A stretch of 64,000 bases of DNA. Source: Pardosa pseudoannulata (lineage: Eukaryota; Arthropoda; Arachnida; Araneae; Lycosidae). The notes beneath the pieces are model-generated. The model was not told the DNA's origin. It did not search any database and saw only the letters and a program-made list of their open reading frames with translations. Where the stretch lies: assembly GCA_032207245.1 (NCBI GenBank), contig CM063502.1, forward strand, positions 45,335,691-45,399,690, given 5' to 3'. Positions 53,040 through 64,000 of the stretch are shown here, in pieces. The position numbers and the translations under genes are program-made. How positions within the stretch are numbered: position 1 is the stretch's first letter; each line of letters starts with the position of its first letter.

Positions 53040-54520
53040 TTTGATCAGTCAGTGGCTTCTGCTCTAGCATTGAGAAGGCTGCAACTATTGCCTTACTACG
53101 TCGGCTTTAGTGATGGTATATCACTAAGAAAACGGGTAAAAAAATTGACATGGAGGATGGTGAACTAAGAGATGTGAGACTATGTCTCATGATAGAAAAA
53201 CTTTCATCCAGCTCTTCGTGCCCCTCGGGCTAGTCAATATCGTTCATTCAATACGTCTAGGCAAATCTTCGTCAGCTGCTATGCAATTCTGAAGTAAATT
53301 TTCTACTACTCGGATGCATCGGAGATATACCTTAATTAACCCAAGTATTGGAGGGAAGTAGTGAAGTGATATTCTTTGGTTCCAGTATGTCGAAAGTAGT
53401 CACAACATCGGGTATAGGAGGTAAATCTTCATCTTAAGTCTTCCCGAGCACTGAAAACAAAAACGTTCTGCCCTTACTAGGTAATACCGGAGGGCACATT
53501 TCGTCCACTCTTAAGGTCTTTCTTTCGCCCATTATGATAAGATGGGTAGTGAATAGTATATCTTTTATTAATTTTTGAAGGGGAGAAGAAACAAACCCTA
53601 ATTTATCTTGTCCCATTTCGACAAAGAGTGGCAATTCCTCTCGGTTGGGGGGAGAAGGTTGATCAGTACAACCCATCCACGTCAAGCAGCCACCCTCAGG
53701 GTGATTGTGACTGCCAATTTGATATGCATTATTGAGGTATCCGCTAATAGTGGAGTCGAATAAATACTCGAATAAAGGAGTCGAGAAAAATACTTCGGGA
53801 AGGAACCTATGTCGCTGCAGAATGACTCTGAGCAGGAGGAAGGTCTCTTAGATGTAGAAAAGATGAAATTCAAATCTATCCCCCCAGGTTTGGGTCAAAC
53901 GTATTTGCCATTCCTTGGGATGATAACAGATTTTGACATGATGTGCCTAATCCTCACCGTATATGCAAGTGAAAGGGGATATCTTCCTCTATTGGTGTAT
54001 GCTGGAATTGAACAAGTAAATTTCTCTTAATGCCTCGGAAGTGTGGTTATGATAGTCTCTGATTGGTAGAAACCTTAGAGCTCTTGGGTTTATTGGACAA
54101 TGGATTTTTCTTTCTTTTTCTTCAACCAATAGCTAGTAAACGAGTATTAAAAATCTTAGTTGCCACCTCATTTAGGATTTACATTTCTTCAGGTTAGTTC
54201 GATAAATATGGTGTTTTATCTTTCTTTAGAGCAAATTTCCGTTTGTTTCCCCAAATAAGATTTCCTTCTACACACTGCTCAATGGCTCGTGTGGGTGGGA
54301 ATAACCATTGCACCATTTATGTGGATTGGTTCTTTCTTTTGCTAGGGTAGCTGCGGTATCTTTGAGAACTATGCGCTCAATGATTGGTGTCGGAGTAGAT
54401 CTCCTTCGACTCTTGCCTATATGGAGTTACAGTGAGTACAACATTCATGTCAGAAACAGGAGGCTAGGGCAGTATATCCTCTGAGACACTATCATAGACA
54501 CTGCTTGAATGTTTTAAGAT
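53040..54520 (-). pseudogene. GC-richer coding-like island, probably a decayed element
   Basis: The base content shifts clearly from the surrounding DNA over about 1.5 kb. The minus strand holds several successive open segments in different frames: 54268-54378 (ERIVLKDTAATLAKER, then HKWCNGYSHPHEPLSS), 53682-53873 (about 60 residues, Ser-rich) and 53434-53685 (MGCTDQPSPPNREELPLFVE onward). The last two overlap by four bases. The plus strand is also open at 53809-54030 (LLDVEKMKFKSIPPGLGQ). I cannot say which strand was coding. A frameshifted retroelement or pseudogene is the most economical reading, but no RT, protease, integrase or zinc-knuckle motif was recognised. Confidence 0.25.
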
Positions 54521-57129
54521 ATTACGATCAATTTAAAATATTCTCTGCTGTATAATGCGTAGTGAAAGTCTTAAAATTTCGCCTAATGGTATTAGTTATA
54601 TATTGTTTATGAACAATAGAAGGACCTACACAATCACTCTATACAAAAAAATACGAAAAAGATATAAAAATTACAATGTTTACTTGATGCGATCTAATTA
54701 AGTTCTGATAAATTATTTAAATGGTTTGAATTAATGTTTTCAAATCATTTGAAACACTAAAGTAGCATTATTTAATGTGTTCTTAATTAAGATATTTTGT
54801 TACTGTTGGTATTAATTTTTAAATTAAAATTTTCATTATGGATACAGTCATTTCGATTTTAATAAATTTTCTATTTCTTTTTACTGAATTAATATTATGT
54901 AAAATCATTTACCTCCAGTTATTATGTGTTTAATAGTAATAAAGTTTATTCATTTACTATCAAATATAGATAGTGAGTTGTGGAGCAAGAGCGTTATTTG
55001 GAGATATAATTTCTATTTTAATATTTACTGCCAAATGTGGAATATGATTCAAAAACCATAAACCACATGAGTACTGAAATTTTCTTTTTTTATTTTAAAA
55101 AGGTGAAATAATAGTTTGGATTTCTTTCTTTAACTCTTCCTGCCAAAAAGGGAAAGCATTTTAAAAACCTTTTAGTAGTTACCCTATGGTGGTAGGGTGA
55201 ATGCATTATTTCTACTCACTCTAAATCAAACAGATAATAACTTTTAGAATATTAGAGAAACTGTGCTGTTAAAAGAACAAAATTTAATGAAGGCAATGGA
55301 AAATAATTGTTAACGTAACATAAATCGCTGATTTGTTACATCTAATTAAAGACGCGACTTCCTCAATTTCAAACTAGATGAAATGATAATAAAAGTCATA
55401 TCTACAATTATTTATCAATATATTTAAAGAAATATTCAGCAGTTCATAAATACTTCCAGACACTAATGTGCTTGAATACCTGATAAAATGTAAATTTTTC
55501 TAGAAGTTCATTTCTATAGAAAATTTCAATATTTAATCAACGTATAAAAACCATAATATGATATTGAAAAAAAATAAGGAATAATTTGTAACAAAACAAA
55601 CGGCAAAGAAACTATAAATATTCATAGAAAATATTTTTTATGAATCTGTGAATATCAATAAAAATTATTTACATATCTTTAGAATATCCCATTTTATTAT
55701 TCACTATTGTTTTATTTTATATTTTTAAGATTCAATTATTTATACTAATACTCCGAGACATATTAATGCTTAGTTTTTTCTGAAATAATAAAGTTACTTA
55801 AAATCTACTTCCTACTCTCTTGCTGATAATTGTAAGAATGTAAGAACCAGCGTGAGAATTTCTTTCCTCCAGGGAAAAATTTTTTGAGCCATTGTTTATA
55901 AGAGTCACGTAGAAAGACATTTTAGTGAATGATGAATGTAATGAAATTCTTACTTTTTTATCATCTTAACGTCTTGTAACCAGGCATTAAATATGTAGGA
56001 CATCCCTGAAGTTTCAGGAAATACTGCTGATTCCAATTTCTTTTCTCCTGCAATTACTATTTTTTATAACGTGAAGAAACCATGGTTTCCTTTTAGACTA
56101 TTTATAAATTCTTTTATTCATTCGAGTCTCATTTCAACAAATACATTATATTTAGTATGTAACAAATAAAAATGTTATATGACATCTAGTACCTACTCGT
56201 AATTTTATATTATTCCTAATACTATTCGAACGATAAATTTCATATTCTCATAGAAATACTTTTAAAAAATGTTTCAGGTTAATTATGCAGAAGTAATTAT
56301 TAAAATTCGACATGAAAATGAATGGAAAACTTAATAAAAATACGTATATTAAATTGATAAAAGTGTTCCTATATGTATTTATAGGAATATTTACTGAAAT
56401 TTTTTATACGGGATATTCCTTACATTTTGCTTTTTTTTTCAAATTTTGAATTAGATTTTTATTTATTTATTTAATATTAAATTAATTTTTTTCTTACTGA
56501 TAACAATTTGTCTTATATAAATATTAGGGTTCTTATATTTTCGATATTCCGACGAATAAACAAGATGACATATTTGCTATCATTATTGCCATTTTATATA
56601 CTATTTTTTGTATTTAGCTATTTTATTATATTTTTATTATCCATGCATTCTGTTTACTACATGTTCTTCTCGAGAATTTTAAGATTATGAAACAATGTCT
56701 TTCTGGCTCTAGAAAGCACATTAAACCCCCTACAAGATTTACTTTTTTTTATTCATCGACCATTACCTCAGTCGGGTAAAGCGACATGCTAATATATTGT
56801 GAGTTTAATTCTTATAGGTTTCCTCGTAGGCTACATTAAATTCTATGAATAATTTATATTGATATATTATATTAGTAATTAAGATTAATTTTACTGTTGA
56901 AATCAGTAATTAAAGTTTACTGTGGTTGGGTATTATATTCTTGAACCACATAGTATATTTGCATCATTATGTTTTCATGGATATAAATGTTTTATTTATA
57001 TGGTACACCACTAATTTTGTGTGTTGTTATATGTCAATATCTAGTGCTTATATTATATATAAATATATGTGTGTATTTATAGAAAAGAGCAGGAGAGATA
57101 CAAGTATAGGGCAAAATAAAGGATGCATC
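54521..57129. other. AT-rich stretch without supported genes
   Basis: No repeats or exons recognised. A possible tRNA-like relic lies at 56760-56815 (ACCTCAGTCGGGTAAAGCG followed by GTGAGTTTAATTCTT), too degenerate to call. Confidence 0.5.
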
Positions 57130-57480
57130 CATTGAAAAATTTGATGTACAACACAGTTTCACGTGTGTCGCAATAGTTTTGAACAGAAGAAGGCAGAGAA
57201 AGGGAACTATCAGTCTAGCATTCACCGGCGCGATTGTTGTTTCAAAAAACTCTCTTCTCACGAAAACTTCATTATGTCTAACTTGTCCACCGTGATAGCA
57301 GGCATGATTATTACAGCTCATCCTTCTGGAGTGTCTATGCCTGAAACAGCTTATCCTTGGGGAGTTTAAAGGTCCCTCTGTCAAGGGTAATTGCAGCTTA
57401 CTTAAATTTGGTAAAAGTGTCCTATGTGAAGCAGAAGGAGGAGAAGGTCGACTGAACCGAATAGGCAAGTCTAACAGTTA
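57130..57480. other. GC-richer island with open frames on both strands
   Basis: The minus strand is open for 144 codons (57034-57468; Arg/Ser/His-rich start, MPIRFSRPSPPSASHRTLL) and the plus strand for 68 (57163-57369, ending TAHPSGVSMPETAYPWGV). A third reading on the minus strand gives GIDTPEG and AVIIMPAITVDKLDIMKFS interrupted by in-frame TGA codons. Such all-frame openness reflects local composition. It may be a decayed mobile element or exon; no family is recognised. Confidence 0.25.
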
Positions 57481-58060
57481 ATAGTAGTCCAAAAACGTAA
57501 ATATACACTCTAGCAGATACCCTATAGCTGAACACCATTCGCCAAAATCTAGTATCCACGAAAATCACTCAACGGGAGCTACATGATCATTCACGACAGA
57601 GTAGCCTTTTCAAAGTCATTAATTTCGCCACTGAATGTTATGAAACAATGGTAAAAGTGAATAGCAAAAGAAATCAGGATAAAAATTGATTTCCATATTT
57701 TTGTCTCCTTCTTTTCTTCAAATCTTTTGTACTAAAATTAGTAATCGTACAAGTTTGAGATCTACTTTGCAATCACTTTAAAATTTATTGAGGATGGGTT
57801 ATTGTGATAGTTTGAATAGGTCAAACTATTGCAATGAAAAGATGGTGAGATCTTATTATAGAACCAGTCTTATATGTGTAACTAATTACTATGTTCGACC
57901 ACTGTCGCTGGTATGCATGTAATTAAAATAATTCCTCCGGAAAGCTTGGACAAAACACATTTATTTATTTACAAAACAAAAATTGACGAAAAATTAAAGT
58001 GTAAAGCAACATAAACATATTTCTGAGTCTCAGAGATTGTCAACAATCAAAAACTACATG
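57481..58060. other. Non-coding stretch with one hairpin
   Basis: 57801-57835 can form ATTG-tg-ATAGTTTGA / TCAAACTAT-tg-CAAT, a 13-pair stem with an internal mismatch and a 5-base loop. Otherwise nothing was seen. Confidence 0.55.
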
Positions 58061-58515
58061 ACCGAGCTTACATGTCCGAGGAGGGAAAAAAAGTACTAAA
58101 GTTCTCTCCCTTCAAAGCAGAGGGATGTGTGTCGGTTGCCGGCTCGAATCCAACTCTGTGTGCTGCACTCCAACTGCCCTCTTGCAGATCTCTCCCTTCT
58201 TCGAGGGGGGGGGTCTGGGAAATTGAGCCCTACCGAAAAGGGCACATCCTCCTTCTCCAACGCCCTGCGAAAACAAACAACAACACCGAAATATCCTTAT
58301 CAGGTCCCCTTTTACCGGCCGGCTTCTTACTTCTCCTAAGAAAACGCCGGGTGGAAGGGGTCAAATGGGGCGATTCTGCCGATATCATCAAAGGCACACA
58401 TGAGTCGTGGGTGCAAATTCCTTACATATTTGAGAAGCAAATAATCCATACAGAGTTAAGTAAACAGAAATCTCACAGCCAGTATCGAGAGAAAAATATT
58501 TTATTAAGTTGGTAA
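58061..58515 (+). mobile_element. tRNA-like SINE-type element in a GC-rich island (tentative)
   Basis: A B-box match (CCGGCTCGAATCC) lies at about 58139-58151, preceded by tRNA-like sequence (TGTCCGAGGAGGG near 58074). An A-rich simple tail (GAAAACAAACAACAACACCG) is at about 58268-58287. These fit a SINE of about 220 bp of a third family. The GC-richer sequence continues to about 58420. The element is open for 147 codons on the plus strand, but this frame begins in the tRNA-like part and is unlikely to be a protein. A run of nine G lies near 58205. Confidence 0.4.
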
Positions 58516-59583
58516 GACTATTATCACAAAGTAATTAAAAAAGACTGCTAAAATACCGATCTACCTGAACATTCAGATGCATCGTATAGTGCAGTGAGGT
58601 ACAAGTCAAGAGTCCAGTGAGTAGAGATTCTCATGCACATGATCTATTTTTACACAAATCTTCAATATTTGTAATCCTTCAACTTCAACGTTAATTAAAA
58701 ACATTCTGTAATGTTCTCTGTTAACTCTTTATGCTTATAAATACCTTTAAATCGGAAAAAAGAGTTAGTTTTAGGTGCGTAGTTAAAAAACAAATCCTTC
58801 ATTTTTCTACATTCTTCCAAAAATGTTTCAGTTTATGGGTATATTTTATGGCAAATAAACATTCTAAATATTGAATGTATCTTAATGGAAATTATTTTAT
58901 TTATAATAGATGTTATTGAATTCAAAAATGAAAAAAAATAATATGAACCCTTTATTATGCTTTAAGCTGATTACAAAATTATCTTATTCAATCTTTAATA
59001 CATATCTTACACAGCATTTTTACAGTTTTCTGTTGCAGTATTTTTAGCAATGTAAGTCACAAAATTTAAATCAATTTATATTTTACCAAGCTTAAAATAC
59101 TAAACTATTGTTCACTCTTAAAGCTTTAATGTTCCTTATTTAATTGAATAAGCAATTTAACGTAAAAAGAGCATAAATATATATTTTTTTCTAATTAAAG
59201 GAGAATTTCAAATAACACAATTTAAAAAAAATCCTTTTAAATACCAGTTACATGTAGTACTACAGATAAAAATTTCTGCAAGAAAGTTCTTTAAAAAGTA
59301 AAAGTTTCTTAAAGTTTGTGATAGCATTGTTTGAAGAGTACTTTCGCACTGACGGGATTTTGGGTTAATGATTTTTAAACATTTTTTCGTTGATACATTT
59401 CATCGTTTATATGCCCCCGTTAAACTGCTGAATTTCAATATTTTAAAGGAAAAAAAATATTTCTTTTGAAAGGATTAAAAAGTTATTTATCCTTATTCTT
59501 TGAATTACAATTTTCAAAATATGCATTTGTGTCAAAATTAAGATAATAGTCGTTATTATGAATGGGGATACATAAAAATACAC
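58516..59583. other. AT-rich non-coding stretch
   Basis: Nothing recognisable. Confidence 0.5.
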
Positions 59584-59716
59584 TTAATAGTTGAAAAAGT
59601 ACTATAAGAAATGGAAGCTACTGAAGATATCGAAGCACTTTCTTCAGTAATTATTATAAAAGACGCTAAATGTAATTTGTGGGATTGATTTACCACGGAA
59701 ATCTTTATATGTTTCC
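59584..59716 (+). repeat. Direct repeat D, copy 1 (about 135 bp)
   Basis: Repeated 357 bases downstream. It contains the reading VEKVL-stop-EMEATEDIEALSSV and a TGA at 59686-59688. The stop in place of the Gln codon of copy 2 shows that it is not coding now. Confidence 0.85.
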
Positions 59717-59940
59717 ACGTGGTCAATATCGGTTGTTCCTTTGTGTATGAAACTAAATGTTCTCAGTTAGAATTTATAAATATATTAAATGCTTTCTAAT
59801 TCGTTGTTATAGACAATACAGTTGCTAATAAAACCATTTTGATTTAATCTTTTACACAGATAAAATATATGTATGTAAAATTTGCGAGATACATCTAACC
59901 ACATCCGATTATGAGCATATATCCACTTATGTAAATAAAC

Positions 59941-60072
59941 CTGATAGTTGAAAAAGTACTACAAGAAATGGAAGCTACTGGAGATATCGCAACACTTTCT
60001 TCAGTAACTATTATAAAAGACGTTAAATGTACATTGTGGGAGTGATTTACCACGGATATCTCATATATTTCC
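59941..60072 (+). repeat. Direct repeat D, copy 2
   Basis: Matches 59584-59716 (GTTGAAAAAGTACTA, AAGAAATGGAAGCTACTG, CACTTTCTTCAGTAA, GATTTACCACGGA). Here the frame 59947-60045 is open for 32 codons (VEKVLQEMEATGDIATLSSV, then IIKDVKCTLWE and stop). Most differences between copies change amino acids, so no selection on a protein is apparent. The part is likely a piece of an unrecognised mobile element or old exon. Confidence 0.85.
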
Positions 60073-61703
60073 TCGTATATGCGTATACAGAAAAATGGAA
60101 AAAGCCATAAAGTGAAAGAGTATATCACCGAGACAACCTTCTAAATTATAAAAAAAATAATTAGAAATGTCTCTTTAGTGTCGCATATCCAACTGATAAT
60201 CAATACTAATTTCAATATAAGTTGTACAGTGATTTTTCCGGTTAATACTATTTTGGGGACCAGAAAGTTTCCCTTTTAGAACCGAATACCTTTACCTAAA
60301 TGATTTCAATATGGGTGGCTTAGGTCAGTACAAGGTTTAACAAACTTACCTAAACGATTCGTTCCCTATGGTTTAGGCCGGGTCACAGTGATGATACACT
60401 TAACTAAACAGTTTTCTTCAATGAAGGATAATCAACCACACGTATTGCCCAATAATATCTCACATTTTGTAAATTCTAGTAAATATAACATTTTCTTGTA
60501 TATAATAAAATGAATTTCAAAATTAAAAGATAATATACAATTGTATGGCTGCCTGTCATATTGTGTGTATAAGTAACAAAATTTCTAAAAAATCATGGAA
60601 TTTGTATTACACAACTGCAACGGTATTTTTAGACAAGGAATTTTTCTGAAAAGGTATGGGTTTCTTTCAAACACTGTAATCGTCCTAAAACATATTTGAG
60701 AGAAATATTGAAAAATATAATAGTTTCACTATTTTTAAACATTTCTCAACGTTTGGATCATTCCACTCATTCAGTGGAAAAGAATGAAAATGGTTACTAT
60801 GTGAAATGTGGTATTCAATACAGTAATATATTTTATTCCTGTTATTTAGGTAATAGAGCTAACTACATCTAATTACCACTAACACAATATACGAGTGTTC
60901 GTAAGAACAGGATTGCAGGTAAAACTATACAAAATATAAACCTATTTTTTTAATATCTGGATTTCTATCAAGAATTGCTGGGAAAAAATTGAAAATCTTA
61001 ATAAAAATTAATACGATGTTACTTAAAAGTGAAGAATATTCATGTTTAAATAAGGATTACGCTAATGCATATGAGTTATAGGAATGTCTTCTTGTGGTGG
61101 AAAGTTTTCTCCTAATATTACAAACAAGGTATAGAGTAAACAATGTGTAGTAAAATTAAACTTATCAAATCCAAAATCAGATCATATACGATCGGATTCC
61201 AGGGACTTCAGAGAACGGGAATTTTTGAGAGTGGGAAACTTTATTTTCCGATGATGACTAGAGTTGATAACTATAATATTGTGACGTAATTTTGAGAAGT
61301 TTAGAGAATGAAATTGGATCTAAATCACGTAAGCTACTTATAAATGATCCAATTTTTTTTCAAGACAGAAAATACACACGTAGAAGACTACACACAAATA
61401 GAAAAGAAAAATTGCCATTTAAAACTCAAAATTAATTGACAATTTTGCAGAGAGTTTATTCACATTAAGTTGGTACTATGAAAATATGTCGAACTGAATT
61501 AACCGCATTTCGTATTTTAGACTCCACCCTTCTTTTCCAATACTGTGTCAAGAAATATATTAAAAGTGTACGATATACCTAAAATTTTAAAAAAGTTCGA
61601 TATGTATTTCTCCACTTAGGAAGCTTAGTCTTATCTTGCTGTACTTTAGATAACTTTAGGGTTAAGGTTTGCTGAAAAATCAACTTCAACTGACAATGTA
61701 TCC
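60073..61703. other. Non-coding stretch
   Basis: 60240-60410 is mildly GC-richer with two loosely similar phrases (TTTACCTAAATGATTTCAAT and TTACCTAAACGATTCGTTCC), a possible decayed duplication. No gene is supported. Confidence 0.4.
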
Positions 61704-61880
61704 TCCGAACGATGGCCAAATGGTTATTGTGCTGATAGTCGGTACTAGATTTCGCGGGTTTGGATCCCACAGTGGTATTAATGTTCGCAGCCGTTCGGAA
61801 TCGGTTTAAGCAGTAGGCCCCAGTCTCATTATCCCTCTTGTTGCAAAAAAGTAGACCGTAGTACTCCAAACCAAATGCTG
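61704..61880 (+). mobile_element. tRNA-derived SINE, family 2 (copy 2)
   Basis: Head CGATGGCCAAATGGTTATTG (A box of Leu/Ser tRNA style) and B box CGGGTTTGGATCCCAC. The body shares GCAGCCGTTCGGAATC, TTTAAGCAGTAGGCCCCAGTC and TACTCCAAACCAA with the copy at 30205-30375. A minus-strand frame of 96 residues spans it but only reads SINE sequence. Confidence 0.8.
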
Positions 61881-64000
61881 ATAATGTATAGATGGTGTGG
61901 ACAGTTCAGGTCTTCTAAAATACTGTATACCTTCCAAGAAAATTATGTAAAATGACAATGAAAATACTTTCAAGAAGGACTCTTATACAATGACTAAATA
62001 AACTAGAAAATTCTTATGTTGTGTTTTATCAAATATTAAAAATCGGACATGTACAGAAATTTTAAAAAATAAATGAACGGGAAATCTACAGTTGTAAGAA
62101 AAAAACTTAATTTTAATTCTCTAAGAGTGGAAACCAAACACCTAATACTTGTTATAATTGTAATACACGAACGAGTTGTAAATACATAAAATATGTAATC
62201 AGAAAGTGTCACAAATTGGCAAAAGAATAAGTATTCAAACCAACATATTAATCTTCAGCATACATTTTTAGGGAGAGTAAAATAAATATTTTGCAGAAGT
62301 TTTATGTTCTATCGGAACCAGGTTTCTTTTAAAGCAGAGGTAGATGAAAATCCAATAAACAATCTATCAAATTGTCTTTTAAATGTTCATTAATATATAT
62401 TTGACTAAAACGACGAAGGCATTAATGGTTCAAGGAATGTTTTTTATCTGTACATAAAATTTTGTCTGTAGGTGTATGCACATAGAAAGGACAAATATTA
62501 GTAGCATTAAAATACTTATTTTTAGGTCAAATTTAACCACAGTGTAAGTTCCAAAATTTATATTAGTTTTGTGATAATTAAAACATACTATGGTTTTAGG
62601 TATAGTTCAAGTTAGGCTAGGAATTACGCTTTATAACAAATTTCTTAAAACATTAGAGATATGTATATAATTAGAAACTTAAAATAACTTAAGAATCTTA
62701 ACCATGAGTACACATCTCTTTATTCATTACAAATAACCTCCATATCACATTATTTAAAAAATAAAATGGTTACGTACAATGGTTATATAAAGTTTAACAT
62801 GAAAAGAAAATTGTTTTACCGAATTTAAAGATCACTTTAAATTTTTACCTTTATTTTTACTTCATTTTCTCATTTTAACATATGAGCACCTAGTTTATAC
62901 AATTAGATAATGCAGTCATTTGTCACATATTTTAAGCTATAGTTGACAAAAGCAAATTTTTTATTTAATTTAAAGATTGATTATGAAAGCTTACATCAAT
63001 GAAATACGTATCAGCTTCATATTTAAAGCCATTTTTGAATAGATAATGAATTCGGGATATCAAATACCAATAAAACTCAAATTTACGACGCTTATATCCA
63101 AGGTTTAGACAGTTCCTTTCATTTGCACATACCCACCTTAAATATTCATATATACTAAAAGGAGACAACTTCTTAATTTTTCAAGATTTGAAATCTAAAG
63201 TTTTTCGTAATTACCTGTCTTCGTACAGCTTCATTTATGAATTTTATTGCACCATAGTTTAAAAAATGATCGCTTCTTAGCAAGCGAAAGGAATGAAGAA
63301 AACTACCCACAAGGGTAAAATTCGCTACAAAATATAGAGGCAGTTAAGAACATAAAATTAAAGGGTATGACCTTACAAAATATTTAGATTTACTGGTGAT
63401 AAAATGGTTCATATATAATTATTTGTTGGTGGATTATTAACTTAAATGCAACATGATTTTGAAAACGCGCTTTTGTTTTTCGGATGGTAATTTTCTTTTA
63501 TGATATAAATATAGATAAATTTGGGTGAATATTTCTTTCTTTTCATTTATAGAGCATTAATAATACTTTTATTACTGTTCTATGTGGTTAAGTAATTATT
63601 AGTAATAATTAAATTTTTGAATGTTTTCTAGTATAACAATCTAAGATTTCAATATTTCAATATAAATTTTTTCCTATATCATATTAATAAAATTTGTGCT
63701 TAAATATAAATGAAAATTTAATGCATTGAGAAACGTAGTAATTACAAACCCAAAAAATAATATTATTTGGGTAAATATTCAATTAATCTTATTAAATTTT
63801 GCAGGAAATTAAGAAACACAAACCTAATTAGCATTCTTTTTTTTAAATAATCGATTGGTTCCTAGTATACAAATCAAGGCTTACATAATATGAAATCAAA
63901 TCAAGTACTTTGAGAAAGAATATTTGAGTGAATTTCTGCAACATAGCTTTTGATTTCAGTGAGGGTTAAAATTGGTTTGTTACAGCTTCAAAGTAACCTT
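61881..64000. other. AT-rich non-coding stretch to window end
   Basis: No supported gene or repeat. The frame 62965-63168 minus (67 residues) is within chance expectation. Confidence 0.5.

Noticed and set aside
56760..56815. tRNA-like sequence
   Set aside because: A-box and B-box resemblance is too degenerate and no SINE body shared with other copies follows it.
61579..61869. 96-residue minus-strand frame
   Set aside because: Most of it is antisense SINE sequence.

Overview
The window is a strongly AT-rich, gene-poor stretch of a eukaryotic nuclear genome, most likely an invertebrate animal. No bacterial, organellar or viral gene layout is present. The main evidence is more than twenty (TA)n microsatellites, some 0.5-1 kb long and often capped by (TG)n or (CA)n, together with tRNA-derived SINEs carrying A-box and B-box remnants, a probable LINE 3'-end remnant, and mostly non-coding DNA full of stop codons. 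I could not assign a taxon. An AT-rich arthropod such as an arachnid, or a mollusc, would fit, but this is only a guess from composition and repeat style.

Region by region. 1-345 is a TA/TG microsatellite. 346-10200 is unique AT-rich DNA with a 430-bp tandem duplication (5143-6009) and several TA arrays. 10200-11050 is repeat B, copy 1. 11050-17650 is mostly unique, with one exon-like segment near 14.8-15.0 kb. 17651-19070 is a composite in which two copies of a tRNA-Met-like SINE plus flank (A and A') bracket repeat B copy 2. 19.4-20.5 kb holds two hairpins and a slightly GC-richer open segment. 20.5-30 kb is AT-rich with long TA arrays. 30.2-31.8 kb carries two SINEs of different families. 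33.3-36.3 kb holds a large inverted repeat with arms of about 345 bp, embedded in TA arrays. 36.9-38.6 kb is a 1-kb TA array followed by a 250-bp tandem duplication. 40.2 kb carries a LINE-like tail. 41.5-44.1 kb is a cluster of TA arrays. 44.1-53.0 kb is unique. 53.0-54.5, 57.1-57.5 and 58.06-58.5 kb are GC-richer islands (decayed mobile elements or exon debris). 59.6-60.1 kb is a short direct duplication. 61.7-61.9 kb is another SINE.

I found no complete protein-coding gene, no intact transposase or reverse transcriptase, and no confident structural RNA gene. Most long open frames here are Ile-Tyr reading of (TA)n and are not genes. The window is best read as intergenic DNA or the inside of a very large intron, shaped by microsatellite growth, SINE insertion, and tandem and inverted duplication. 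The items most worth a second look are the TA-flanked inverted repeat, the A-B-A' composite, and the exon-like or coding-like fragments at 14.8, 20.2-20.4, 40.2 and 53-54.5 kb.
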